Below the pieces are notes generated by a model. The model was not told the origin of the DNA. It did no database searches and saw only the letters and a program-made list of their open reading frames with translations. A program made the position numbers and the translations under genes. 45,045 nucleotides of DNA from Euryarchaeota archaeon UBA486. Its GTDB lineage: Archaea; Thermoplasmatota; Poseidoniia; Poseidoniales; Poseidoniaceae. The DNA lies in NCBI GenBank assembly GCA_002497765.1, contig DAET01000076.1, positions 1 through 45,045 of the forward strand. Reading direction: 5' to 3'. How positions within the stretch are numbered: the first letter of the stretch is position 1; each line of letters begins with the position of its first letter. Shown piece by piece: positions 8,359 through 16,098 of the stretch.

Positions 8359-10473
8359 ATGAGGAGGGTCGCTGCAACGCTCATGGCCTTCCTGTTCATC
8401 GGTGCGTCCATCTGGATGTTTCTCAATGAGGAGACCGTCGAATCATGGTTGACACAGCAAGTTGTGAACCAGAGCGAAGAAAGCACTCCGCAACTCCCCC
8501 TCCAAGACAACGAATCATGGTTGGTGGTGGTGGTTGACTTTGAGCAAAACCCGGCTGGGGAAGGCTGGGGTCCTGAGGAAGCCCAAACGATGCTAGACCA
8601 GGCCGTAGTCCCCTACATGGAGCAACTCTCAGGTGGCGTCACCCAACTGGAGATTGACGTGCACCAAACGGTCGTACGAGCGACCGGAGCGATGAGTGAT
8701 TACGGCCGCGATGAAAGCGGGAAAGACACGGGGTCGGACGGTCGCTTCCTGCCCAGTGCACTGGCAGAAGAGGCCGTTCTCGACACCAAACAAATCGTTG
8801 ATTGGGCGAGGTATGACCTCGATGGCGACGGCAACATTGACCGTTTCATGGTCCTCCATACCACAAAAGGACAAGAAGAAAACCCCGGAGTCTCGAACCG
8901 AATTTGGAGCCATTACACCGAATTTGAATCGCCCATTGAGCTAGGGGACGGCCTCTCGATTGGCCACTACACCATGGCGAGTCTCCAAACAGGAACCAGT
9001 GGAATTGGCACCATTATTCACGAAATGTTGCACCAGATGGGTGCCATCGATCTTTACCCCGTCCACGATGAAGTCAATGCTCAATCATGGAAAGGTCCCG
9101 GGGATTGGGACATCATGGCCAGTGGAAATTGGAACGGTGGAGGCCGATGGCCCGCCATGCCCACGGGTGCCAATGTTGAACTGGTTCGCCCACAGCGAGT
9201 TGAGACACTCAATCTCGAGTGGCCTGATGCAGCCGCGAATCCATGCCTTGGGCCAACGGTGCCACTCGTTGGTGTCAGTGAGGGAGGTTCCATCCTGAAA
9301 ATCCCGATTGCTCAGGATGAAGCTGTGTTCATTGAACGTCGGTCCGATTCCGGCTATGACTCACGCTTACCGGGCAACGGTGTGTTGGTGTCGTACCAGG
9401 ATCTCAGTGTCGGCGATATGGAACGAAACGAAGTCAACACCAACCCCAACACGCCGTGGTTGAAGGTCATCGAAGCCGATGAGGGCGATGATTTGGTTCG
9501 GGGATCCAACCAGGGTGAAGCCTCCGACCTCTTTCTCAACAACACCACCTTTGGTGCCGAGGGCGTAACCATCCGGACCCATGACGGCGTGTTGGTGCCT
9601 TGGGTGGCCACCATCAACGGGGAAGACAACGTGACCGTGTCCTTCGACGCTCCATCCTGTTCATCCGGATTCGAGGTCAACATGGACGACCATGGAAGCA
9701 CCGTTTTGCCGGAGCAATCGCCCAACATCGACCTCATTGGTGATGTTGCTGAGTGTACGGCGAGCCTCACCTCCTCCGACGGACGTGGCGTCAGCCTCGT
9801 TCGGACAAACACCGGCTACGAATTGGCCTATTCCTCCCCAGGTGTTGCCCCGTCCACGGCAATGTTGCGCGGGACCATCACGTGCGATGGCGACAGCGTG
9901 AACATTGAGCATACCGTGCAGGTGTTTGAACGCATACCGGTCCCCTCGTTGTTTGAAGCAACCGTGCATCCATCTCAACCAACCATCCTGAGCATCCCCC
10001 TCGAATCCATGGGAGAAGGTCAGCAGCGCTACAGCGTGGTCGTGGACGGTCCACTGAGCCGAGTCGCCTCAGGCGAGACGTCCATTGTCCTCAACGGCGA
10101 TGATACGTACATGCTGACGGTCGAACCTGGCGGGTTGTTATCGGAAAACATGCTGATCTTTGGTACGGTCCACCTCATGACGCAAGAAGGCGTGGAATGG
10201 ACGGTTGAGATTGAATTGGAGGCCACGACGCAGGCTGACGAATGGTGGATGATTTGGACAGAACCCGGCCGGGTGATTGGGGTGATGTTTCTGGTGTTGG
10301 CCCTTTCGTCCTTGGCCGGGGCTGTCAGCACCCGAGCACCGACCCATCACGAGGACGAGCAGAAGACGACGGGACAGTCGGTTCCCATAGCCCAGGAAAC
10401 CACGGAAGACGCGTGGGGGCGTATACTGGACGATGCGTCATCAGCCGACGCGTTTGATGTTGAGAAACGATGA
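8359..10473 (+). CDS. Membrane-anchored secreted M6-family metalloprotease
   Basis: The 704-residue product has an N-terminal hydrophobic segment (about 5-23) and then an M6/immune-inhibitor-A-like zinc protease domain. The zinc motif is H-E-M-L-H at residues 221-225. It is preceded by Y-D-L-D-G-D-G-N-I-D-R-F and followed by the G-D-W-D-I-M-A-S-G-N-W-N-G-G-G segment that is typical of M6 enzymes. Beta-rich regions fill about 380-610. A C-terminal hydrophobic helix (about 632-655) and a short charged tail suggest the protein stays on the outer face of the cell membrane. The likely role is degradation of external proteins. The start is the first ATG after the structured leader. The last 33 bp overlap the convergent endA gene. 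Confidence 0.88.
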   Translation: MRRVAATLMAFLFIGASIWMFLNEETVESWLTQQVVNQSEESTPQLPLQDNESWLVVVVDFEQNPAGEGWGPEEAQTMLDQAVVPYMEQLSGGVTQLEIDVHQTVVRATGAMSDYGRDESGKDTGSDGRFLPSALAEEAVLDTKQIVDWARYDLDGDGNIDRFMVLHTTKGQEENPGVSNRIWSHYTEFESPIELGDGLSIGHYTMASLQTGTSGIGTIIHEMLHQMGAIDLYPVHDEVNAQSWKGPGDWDIMASGNWNGGGRWPAMPTGANVELVRPQRVETLNLEWPDAAANPCLGPTVPLVGVSEGGSILKIPIAQDEAVFIERRSDSGYDSRLPGNGVLVSYQDLSVGDMERNEVNTNPNTPWLKVIEADEGDDLVRGSNQGEASDLFLNNTTFGAEGVTIRTHDGVLVPWVATINGEDNVTVSFDAPSCSSGFEVNMDDHGSTVLPEQSPNIDLIGDVAECTASLTSSDGRGVSLVRTNTGYELAYSSPGVAPSTAMLRGTITCDGDSVNIEHTVQVFERIPVPSLFEATVHPSQPTILSIPLESMGEGQQRYSVVVDGPLSRVASGETSIVLNGDDTYMLTVEPGGLLSENMLIFGTVHLMTQEGVEWTVEIELEATTQADEWWMIWTEPGRVIGVMFLVLALSSLAGAVSTRAPTHHEDEQKTTGQSVPIAQETTEDAWGRILDDASSADAFDVEKR

Positions 10474-11523
10474 AGCGTCGCCGTGTTGATCTGCGCACAG
10501 CCATCGTTTGTTGACACCCTCTGCCAATCGAACAGCAAGGCAAACCTCCTCCCAATTATCAGGTGCTTCCGAACGGGGTTGAATCAACCAGGGTGCATGT
10601 GCGACCTCGATGTCATCCTCGTAAGCTCGCCACCTGCACCCGTACTTGAAACCCGGGCGTAGTAAGAGGCCAGCCTCAACCAGGGCAGCGAAGAGCCCGT
10701 CCGACCGTGAGGAGGGATTTTGGAGGTAATGCCACTCTTCGGTTCTGAGGTAGCGTCCCGAAAAATGGGGCAGGCCAATGGACGGCAGCGGCCAATCCTG
10801 TCCTACAGGAAGGAAGACCCCCCCGTCGACGGTGGTGCCATCCTTGCACCATGCTGCCACTTGCGTTTGTTGCTGAGCATTGAGATCACCGAGATGCTGG
10901 TGGTGACCGGCCGGCTGCATGAACGACAAATGGTACACCGTGGTGTCAAATTCGTCGTCGATCACCACCAACTCAGCAAGGTGGTCAAAGCCGTGAACAT
11001 CAGCAACCCACTGACCCAATTCGTCCCAGTCGAGCGGATCGTGTGTTCGTTGAATACGAACCTGCGTATGGCCGGGATGCGAAGACCACGACTCATGCCG
11101 CTCCCAACGAATCGCCCACGTTGCTTGGGGCAATGAGGCAAATCGTGAACCGAGGTGGTCCACAGGCACCACACGCTCGCCACCGTTTCTCAACACATCA
11201 AGCGCGATGGTCCGCCGGAGCAGCGAGTTGTCTTGCTTCAGCGAGAACTCAAACCATGGGTCACCACCTGGCAGTGGTAAGTGTCGGTACCAATGACAGA
11301 ACAACACCTCTTCCGGCGTCAGCACAAGACCACCCTCAACACGGCGCCCAAGTGCACTTTTCTGATGCAGTCGGTGGGCAAGTGGTTCGCTCACAAACCA
11401 GCCATCCTTGCGCTTGACTGGCGGGTCGAGCGGTGTTGATGGTGGTGCATTCGCAGACCGGCCCTCGCCGAGTGGACGGGTGGTTCTCGCCCGCGGGCGA
11501 TACGTCCGCTCCCGTCCACTCAT
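10441..11523 (-). CDS. endA: tRNA-splicing endonuclease, duplicated-domain (alpha2-type) EndA
   Basis: The 360-residue enzyme excises introns from precursor tRNAs at bulge-helix-bulge sites. The C-terminal nuclease repeat is clear: G-F-K-Y-G-C-R-W-R-A-Y with catalytic Tyr301, His309 in V-A-H-A-P-W-L and Lys339 in A-E-G-V-N-K-R-W, a full Tyr/His/Lys triad. An upstream half (about 35-205) looks like a second, degenerate copy without the triad, and about 230-290 forms another N-terminal-like domain. The protein thus resembles the two-repeat endonucleases that dimerise. The first 35 residues are basic and probably disordered. The ATG at 11523 has GGAG six bases upstream; an extension to 11616 is unlikely. 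The gene overlaps the convergent protease by 33 bp and diverges from the regulator at 11615. Confidence 0.86.
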   Translation of the reverse strand: MSGRERTYRPRARTTRPLGEGRSANAPPSTPLDPPVKRKDGWFVSEPLAHRLHQKSALGRRVEGGLVLTPEEVLFCHWYRHLPLPGGDPWFEFSLKQDNSLLRRTIALDVLRNGGERVVPVDHLGSRFASLPQATWAIRWERHESWSSHPGHTQVRIQRTHDPLDWDELGQWVADVHGFDHLAELVVIDDEFDTTVYHLSFMQPAGHHQHLGDLNAQQQTQVAAWCKDGTTVDGGVFLPVGQDWPLPSIGLPHFSGRYLRTEEWHYLQNPSSRSDGLFAALVEAGLLLRPGFKYGCRWRAYEDDIEVAHAPWLIQPRSEAPDNWEEVCLAVRLAEGVNKRWLCADQHGDASSFLNIKRVG

Positions 11524-11614
11524 GCAATCTCCATCGCCGGGCTGTTTTTGATTCCGTCGCTTGCTACCGATTGTCCTATGTGCTATCGGTTCAACCCTCG
11601 CCTGAGGCGCTCCC

Positions 11615-12571
11615 ATGGTGGTAGGTTATCTTGGGACCTTGACAACCGAAGAGCGCACAATGCTCCATTTGTTGAACCAACAATTACCTGCCGGTGGCTG
11701 GGAAGCACCACCGTCCTTGACCCAAGCGGGTATTTCCGCCGCCGTCCACGTACAGCGGAAACACATCCCACGCACGTTGAAGCGCATGGAAAAGAACGGG
11801 TTGCTCTCCGTCGCTCAACGGCACATCCCAGGTGGAAAGCAACGCAAACGTGTCTATACCTTGACCGAATCTGGACGAGAGATGGCCAACTCGCTGGCCG
11901 AGCGAGTTCTCAGCGAACAGGTAAAACAAGGCGACTCAACTACGGCGTTATCCGAGGTCTGGAACCGCAATGAACCCATCCTTGAACTGCTTTCGCGCGT
12001 TGATGAAGCCCTCATTCTCCAAGACGCACCCTTGGTCTCACCCGTTTCCAACCCACACGGCATGGCCTCAATGGATGCACAAAACGGCGAAGATTTGGTC
12101 CGGAGAATGTACGCACGGGCTTGGGAAGACGGTAAAATCACTCGCGACGAACAATCGCTTCTCAACGAAGTCGTGGAGTTCCTCGGAATGCACCCTGAGC
12201 GTGTGCGAAGGCTGTCAAATGAAGCCAGAAAATCACTGAAAATTCCACCACCTGAGGAGGTGTACTTCGAGATGATTTTGCAGGCGCTGGACGATGGCGA
12301 GATTCTCCAGGATGAAATCGACCTGCTCGATACCTTTCGAGTTCATTTTGGCATAGATCAGGTCACCCATCACGCACTCCTAAATCGAGCACGCAACACC
12401 ACACCCGTCTCTGAGCACTATCAAACGTATGCTGCCGCTGTGAAAACTGCGATGAAAGACAAAGTCATCACGGCTGACGAACACGCCATCCTCAAAACGC
12501 TCCGAGGTACCCTTGACATCACGGACCAAGAACACGAGCGCATCATGAATGAGTTAACAGAGGAACACTGA
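11615..12571 (+). CDS. Winged-helix regulator with three C-terminal DG-I-DE (TerB-like) repeats
   Basis: Residues 10-105 form a winged-helix DNA-binding domain: L-T-Q-A-G-I-S-A-A-V recognition region, R-T-L-K-R-M-E-K-N-G-L-L, then a basic wing and V-Y-T-L-T-E-S-G-R, as in MarR/PadR-like regulators. After a linker come three related helical units at about 165-199, 219-256 and 274-311. Each has the pattern A-(x)-D-G/K-x-I-x-x-D-E-x-x-(I/L)-L followed by a helix and a G/D-I-D or G-M-H turn; this resembles TerB or EF-hand-like folds. The gene begins the regulator-kinase-archease operon (9 bp gaps) and diverges from endA over 91 bp, so it may control either. The ligand is unknown. Confidence 0.72.
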   Translation: MVVGYLGTLTTEERTMLHLLNQQLPAGGWEAPPSLTQAGISAAVHVQRKHIPRTLKRMEKNGLLSVAQRHIPGGKQRKRVYTLTESGREMANSLAERVLSEQVKQGDSTTALSEVWNRNEPILELLSRVDEALILQDAPLVSPVSNPHGMASMDAQNGEDLVRRMYARAWEDGKITRDEQSLLNEVVEFLGMHPERVRRLSNEARKSLKIPPPEEVYFEMILQALDDGEILQDEIDLLDTFRVHFGIDQVTHHALLNRARNTTPVSEHYQTYAAAVKTAMKDKVITADEHAILKTLRGTLDITDQEHERIMNELTEEH

Positions 12572-12580
12572 GGTGATACC

Positions 12581-13642
12581 ATGGGAATGACGGACGAAGA
12601 AGCCAATTTGCACGATACCTTGTCGGCCTTGAAACGCCATTTGCGTTCGGATGAGTCGGGTAAGATTGTCCTTATCGGTGACGTGATGATGGACTGCTAC
12701 ATTCACGGTTACGCCAACAATCTCAACTCGAGAGCGCCCGTTCCCGTTTTGCGTGAAACATCAAGAGAAGAGGACGTTGGTGCTGCCGCTCACGTAGCAC
12801 GAGGGTTGCGTTCAATGGGGCTGGACAGTCATCTCTTCGGCGTTGTCGGCGATGACAGCGCTGGGCTTGGCATCATTGAATCGCTTGAAGCCGAAGGCGT
12901 GACAACCCACGGCATTGCCATTGTTGAGGACAGAACCACCACGGTCAAAACACGGATGTTGGCCTCGCGGGAAAGCCTGATTCGCGATGAACAACTCTTG
13001 CTCCGATGGGACATAGAAGAAGACGCACCGGTACCAGAAGAGGCTTCGAACGCCCTCTATGAGCAAGCCATCGAAGATTTGGACGGCGCATCCGCTCTCA
13101 TCGCTTCTGATTACGGTCAAGGTGTGATCACCGACCAAGGTGCCGAACGATTGTTTGCGGCTGCGAGGGACAACAACATCCCCGTCATCGCCGACCCAAA
13201 ACTCACCGGTCTTCACCGCACTGAAGGCGTTGATTGGATTCTGTTTCAATCGCAGGGTCTCGAATTGATGCGACGGCGCCTTGGTGCCTCAACAGGTGCA
13301 GAGGCGGCTGAGAAATTGCTGGCACAATACCACTGGAAGCATTTGGTGGTGTTGGCAGGCGAAGCGGGGGTGACCATCTACTCAGCACAGGAAGACACGG
13401 TCCATGCGCCCTGTGGCCTGGTCGACCTTCGACAAATGATCGGGCTGATCGACGCCGCAGCCGTAGCCATCGCCTTCTCACTCTCGTGTGGCCTCGATGT
13501 CCATTCCACTGCCCTCTTGGCGAACGCTGCATGTGAATGCATCCTTGCCGCAGAACGAACCGATTCCTTCGTGTTGAGCAAAGACGACCTGATTCACCGG
13601 GTCGGGGAACACGTGTGGAATCTGCAAGTCTCGAAGCGATAA
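12581..13642 (+). CDS. PfkB-family sugar kinase-like protein (RfaE1-like), degenerate active site
   Basis: The 353-residue product aligns by eye with the heptose-7-phosphate kinase branch of the PfkB (ribokinase) family: G-D-V-M-M-D-C-Y near residues 33-40, an N-S-R-A-P-V-P-V-L loop, V-G-A-A-A-H-V-A-R-G-L, D-Y-G-Q-G-V-I-T (177-184) and D-P-K (205-207). The normally invariant G-A-G-D anion-hole and catalytic motif appears as G-L-I-D (288-291), keeping the catalytic aspartate but losing the second glycine. The T-P-N region is replaced by L-F-Q-S-Q. Either it has an altered substrate or is a non-catalytic descendant. GAGGTGAT lies just before the ATG. It sits 9 bp after the regulator and 9 bp before archease. 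Confidence 0.75.
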   Translation: MGMTDEEANLHDTLSALKRHLRSDESGKIVLIGDVMMDCYIHGYANNLNSRAPVPVLRETSREEDVGAAAHVARGLRSMGLDSHLFGVVGDDSAGLGIIESLEAEGVTTHGIAIVEDRTTTVKTRMLASRESLIRDEQLLLRWDIEEDAPVPEEASNALYEQAIEDLDGASALIASDYGQGVITDQGAERLFAAARDNNIPVIADPKLTGLHRTEGVDWILFQSQGLELMRRRLGASTGAEAAEKLLAQYHWKHLVVLAGEAGVTIYSAQEDTVHAPCGLVDLRQMIGLIDAAAVAIAFSLSCGLDVHSTALLANAACECILAAERTDSFVLSKDDLIHRVGEHVWNLQVSKR

Positions 13643-13651
13643 GGTGGATCC

Positions 13652-14146
13652 ATGAGTGCTTGGTTGTGGCCCACCACCGCCGATGTCGGCATGCGAGTGT
13701 TTGGGAAAAATTACGCTTCGCTGTTGGCCGAAGCAGCCAACGGTATGCAGACCTACTTGTTGAGTGAAGCAAGTGCGAAAAACCTGAACGGTTGTGTACG
13801 GAAAACAGGCGAATGGCGGGTTCGCTCAGAACACCGGCCTGAGGATCAGGAATTCCTCTTCCTCGCTTGGCTCGACGAGCTTCTCTACCGGGCCGAAGTG
13901 CTGGGACAATGGTACGTGGACGGCCAAGTCCATGTCTTGCAACAACCGGATGGTTTGACCGCTGTGGCCCAAGTTTCCTTCGTTGACGCAGCCCTCGTTG
14001 AGCGCGAAATTGAGATCAAGGCTGTCACGACGCATCAATTGACCGTAGCAGAAGTACAACCAGGGGAGGTCGTGCCAAGTCCGTGGGAGGATGTTCCGTC
14101 CTTTGATGGCCCGGGGTGGTACGCCGATGTGGTGTTCGACATTTGA
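13652..14146 (+). CDS. Archease (RtcB tRNA-ligase activator)
   Basis: The 164-residue product has the archease layout: T-A-D-V-G-M-R at residues 9-15 (the family H-T-A-D-V-G with the leading histidine replaced by threonine, metal-binding aspartate kept), E-F-L-F-L-A-W-L-D-E-L-L-Y-R in the middle, E-I-K-A-V-T-T-H-Q-L near 125-133, and the C-terminal V-V-F-D-I. Archease lets the RtcB ligase turn over during tRNA exon joining. EndA, which makes RtcB's substrate, is encoded 2.1 kb away on the other strand; rtcB itself is not in the window. AGGTGG lies before the ATG. Its stop codon touches the predicted 3' end of the oppositely oriented SRP RNA. Confidence 0.88.
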   Translation: MSAWLWPTTADVGMRVFGKNYASLLAEAANGMQTYLLSEASAKNLNGCVRKTGEWRVRSEHRPEDQEFLFLAWLDELLYRAEVLGQWYVDGQVHVLQQPDGLTAVAQVSFVDAALVEREIEIKAVTTHQLTVAEVQPGEVVPSPWEDVPSFDGPGWYADVVFDI

Positions 14147-14447
14147 GGTGGGAGAGCCAAGGGTGGACGTGCGCTTCGCAAGGCCAAATCCGCAAGCTTC
14201 CTCCATCCCGGATCCCCACAGCACCCATGGCCCCAGGTAGGGCTGCTCCGTTCCCGGCCTGACCTAGTCCCCCGGTTATTCACTCCCCGTTTCCTTCCGG
14301 AGACGGTTCATGACACCCGAGTCATGTGGGGGCGAGACATCAACGTCCGCCTACGGGAACCCCACGGCCGCTTCCGCCGCCCCAAGGCGTTCGGTCCACC
14401 ATAACGACGATTTGTGATTCAGGGTACGCCGAGCTCCCCACCTATCC
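14147..14447 (-). ncRNA. ffs: Archaeal signal recognition particle RNA (7S/SRP RNA)
   Basis: Read on the minus strand, the 345 bp without a protein gene contains the nearly universal SRP helix-8 core CAGG-CCG-GGAA-CGG-AGCAG (about 14230-14252): a GGAA tetraloop closed by CCG/CGG and flanked by the symmetric CAGG and asymmetric AGCAG loops that bind SRP54. Just upstream is a GGAAGGAAAC hairpin-like region suited to helix 6, which binds SRP19. The ends pair as helix 1: AGGUGGG then GAGC at the 5' end (14443-14433) with GCUC, one bulged base, then CCCACCU at the 3' end (14157-14146). The length, about 300 nt, is the usual archaeal size. A TATA-like element sits about 27 bp upstream. Exact ends are inferred from pairing and promoter distance. 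Confidence 0.9.
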
Positions 14448-14469
14448 CACCTACCGCCCGTCTGCCAGC

Positions 14470-14479
14470 CTATATCAAG
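14470..14479 (-). promoter_or_regulatory. TATA box of the SRP RNA gene
   Basis: On the minus strand the sequence reads CTTGATATAGG. Its centre, near 14474, is about 27 bp upstream of base 14447, where the helix-1 strand of the SRP RNA is expected to begin. That spacing is the archaeal norm. The element lies in the 45 bp between the ccmE stop and the RNA, so the RNA can be transcribed separately from ccmE. Confidence 0.6.
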
Positions 14480-14492
14480 GCAGCGCAGGTCG

Positions 14493-14888
14493 TTATTCCT
14501 CGTCGCTCGCTGCTTCTTCATACTTTGATGGGCATGAAGTTTTGATGATGGTTGCATCAAAAACATAGGCCTCATCTTCGTAACGCAAGATGCCTTCAGC
14601 GTAAACCGTACGGTTGTCATCAAGGCCGTTGGATACCATCGCATCAGTGAACCGAACGGTCAGTGAGGAGCTTCCACCTTCCAAGATGAAGGTCATGGTG
14701 TTGTTGTCGATGGTCCCATCACGAACCTCACCTCGGACGGCGACTTCTCGGCCGACATGGTCGTCGGGAGACGCCATCAATTCGTCCACGGTCTGAGTTG
14801 GAGCCGGTGATTGAAGCAGAACGGTCGCCAACAACCCCAAGGTCAACACGGCGCCAATGACGAGGACCCTCGTGCGCCTTGCCCACAT
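14493..14888 (-). CDS. ccmE: CcmE-type haem chaperone with CxxxY haem-binding motif
   Basis: The 131-residue product has one N-terminal membrane anchor (about 8-25) and a small beta-barrel (OB-fold) domain with V-A-V-R-G-E-V, L-T-V-R-F-T-D and V-Y-A-E-G-I-L, all typical of CcmE. CcmE carries haem across to apocytochromes c on the outer face of the membrane. Most bacterial proteins bind haem through the histidine of HxxxY; here the motif is C-P-S-K-Y (Cys119, Tyr123), the CxxxY variant known from archaea and some sulfate reducers. The tail is short and acidic. The gene follows pyrD on the same strand by 36 bp. Other ccm genes are not in the window, so maturation genes are scattered. Confidence 0.85.
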   Translation of the reverse strand: MWARRTRVLVIGAVLTLGLLATVLLQSPAPTQTVDELMASPDDHVGREVAVRGEVRDGTIDNNTMTFILEGGSSSLTVRFTDAMVSNGLDDNRTVYAEGILRYEDEAYVFDATIIKTSCPSKYEEAASDEE

Positions 14889-14924
14889 GATGTTTCCAAC
14901 TCGTGCACCCTTAACAATGCTCTT

Positions 14925-16046
14925 TCAAGCAAGACCGGTCCCGACGGCCTCTTCAACGGTGGAGAACCCAGACTCAGCCAGCCGTTTTGCAAGTCCGTGA
15001 ACAACCACCTTGGTGAGCGCTGGCCCTTCAAAGACAAATCCTGAGTACGCTTGGACCAGCGTTGCACCTGCTCGAATTTTCTCCCAAGCATCATCCGCAC
15101 CGGAGATGCCCCCTACCCCAATGATGGGCCAATCGGGTGCCGTTGCACGGCGTACGGTAGCGATCATCTCGGTAGAGCGCTTGCGAAGAGGGCGACCGCT
15201 CATGCCCCCGGTTTCTTGAAACACACTGAGGTCCTTCCCGATGGCCGAAGTTGGACGTTCGACGGTGGTGTTGGACACCACCATGCCGTCAGCGCCGTTG
15301 GCCCGGGCTGTTTGTGCGATGTGAATCAGTTGCTCATCGGTCATGTCTGGAGCGACTTTGACCAACACAGGCTTGGGCGAGGAACCGTGCGTCTCTGAAC
15401 ATTGAAGGTTCACCGCTTTGCAATGGGAGAGAATTCGCACCAGGCCTTCATCGTCCTGCAATTCCCGAAGATTCGGCGTGTTTGGCGAGGACACGTTCAC
15501 CACGAAAACATCGCCAAAGGCCCATAGTCGTTCGAAGGTGGTTCCGTAATCGAGGTGCGCTTCAGCAAGTGGGGTCACCTTCGATTTGCCGAGATTCACC
15601 CATACAGGAATGCCAGGTTGTCCGTATCTGCTGACATGGTCTTGGAGCGCCCTTTGGATTTTCTCGCTCCCGTCGTTGTTGAAACCCATCCGATTGACCA
15701 AGGCTTGTGATTGTGGTGCCCGAAACATCCGGGGTTTGGGATTCCCTGATTGTTCAAGCATCGTCACGCCTCCAATTTCGACGAACGAGAGCCCCGTTGC
15801 CTCCCATCCACGAAGGGCTTTGGCGTTCTTGTCCATCCCGGCTGCTAATCCGAAGGGATGGGCGTATTCCGTGCCAAAGAGCGTCACGGGCATGGAGACC
15901 TTCGGTCGGTACAGCACCTTCAACAGTCCACGAGTAAAGGGGTTGTTCGAGGCAAATCGCAACATCGAAAGCGAACGCCCATGCGCTTTTTCGGAGTCTT
16001 GGAACCGAAGCAATGGGCGTCCAAACCAACGATAGCCCAGGCCCAT
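14925..16046 (-). CDS. pyrD: Dihydroorotate dehydrogenase, class 2 (quinone-dependent)
   Basis: The product (373 residues from the ATG at 16046) oxidises dihydroorotate to orotate in pyrimidine synthesis, passing electrons to quinone. Features are the N-terminal membrane-associating F-G-R-P-L-L-R-F-x-D-S-E-K-A-H segment, P-F-G-L-A-A-G-M-D-K-N-A, N-R-M-G-F-N-N-D-G, and V-N-V-S-S-P-N-T-P-N-L-R, whose serine is the class 2 catalytic base. FMN-phosphate binding is by I-G-V-G-G-I-S-G near the end. Class 2 enzymes are mostly bacterial, so this suggests old transfer. The start was placed where the family alignment begins; an in-frame GTG at 16163 would extend into the divergent gene and no clear ribosome binding site is seen at either. 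Confidence 0.92.
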   Translation of the reverse strand: MGLGYRWFGRPLLRFQDSEKAHGRSLSMLRFASNNPFTRGLLKVLYRPKVSMPVTLFGTEYAHPFGLAAGMDKNAKALRGWEATGLSFVEIGGVTMLEQSGNPKPRMFRAPQSQALVNRMGFNNDGSEKIQRALQDHVSRYGQPGIPVWVNLGKSKVTPLAEAHLDYGTTFERLWAFGDVFVVNVSSPNTPNLRELQDDEGLVRILSHCKAVNLQCSETHGSSPKPVLVKVAPDMTDEQLIHIAQTARANGADGMVVSNTTVERPTSAIGKDLSVFQETGGMSGRPLRKRSTEMIATVRRATAPDWPIIGVGGISGADDAWEKIRAGATLVQAYSGFVFEGPALTKVVVHGLAKRLAESGFSTVEEAVGTGLA

Positions 16047-16098
16047 GGGGTTAAGGTTCCAAAGGACATCCTTCAAGACTTGCCCCTCCTGCGACAGA

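Noticed and set aside
14147..14492. Short frames of 60-100 codons across the SRP region
   Set aside because: The conserved SRP helix-8 core, pairing ends and promoter spacing explain this stretch as a structured RNA; no frame shows protein-like character or a ribosome binding site.
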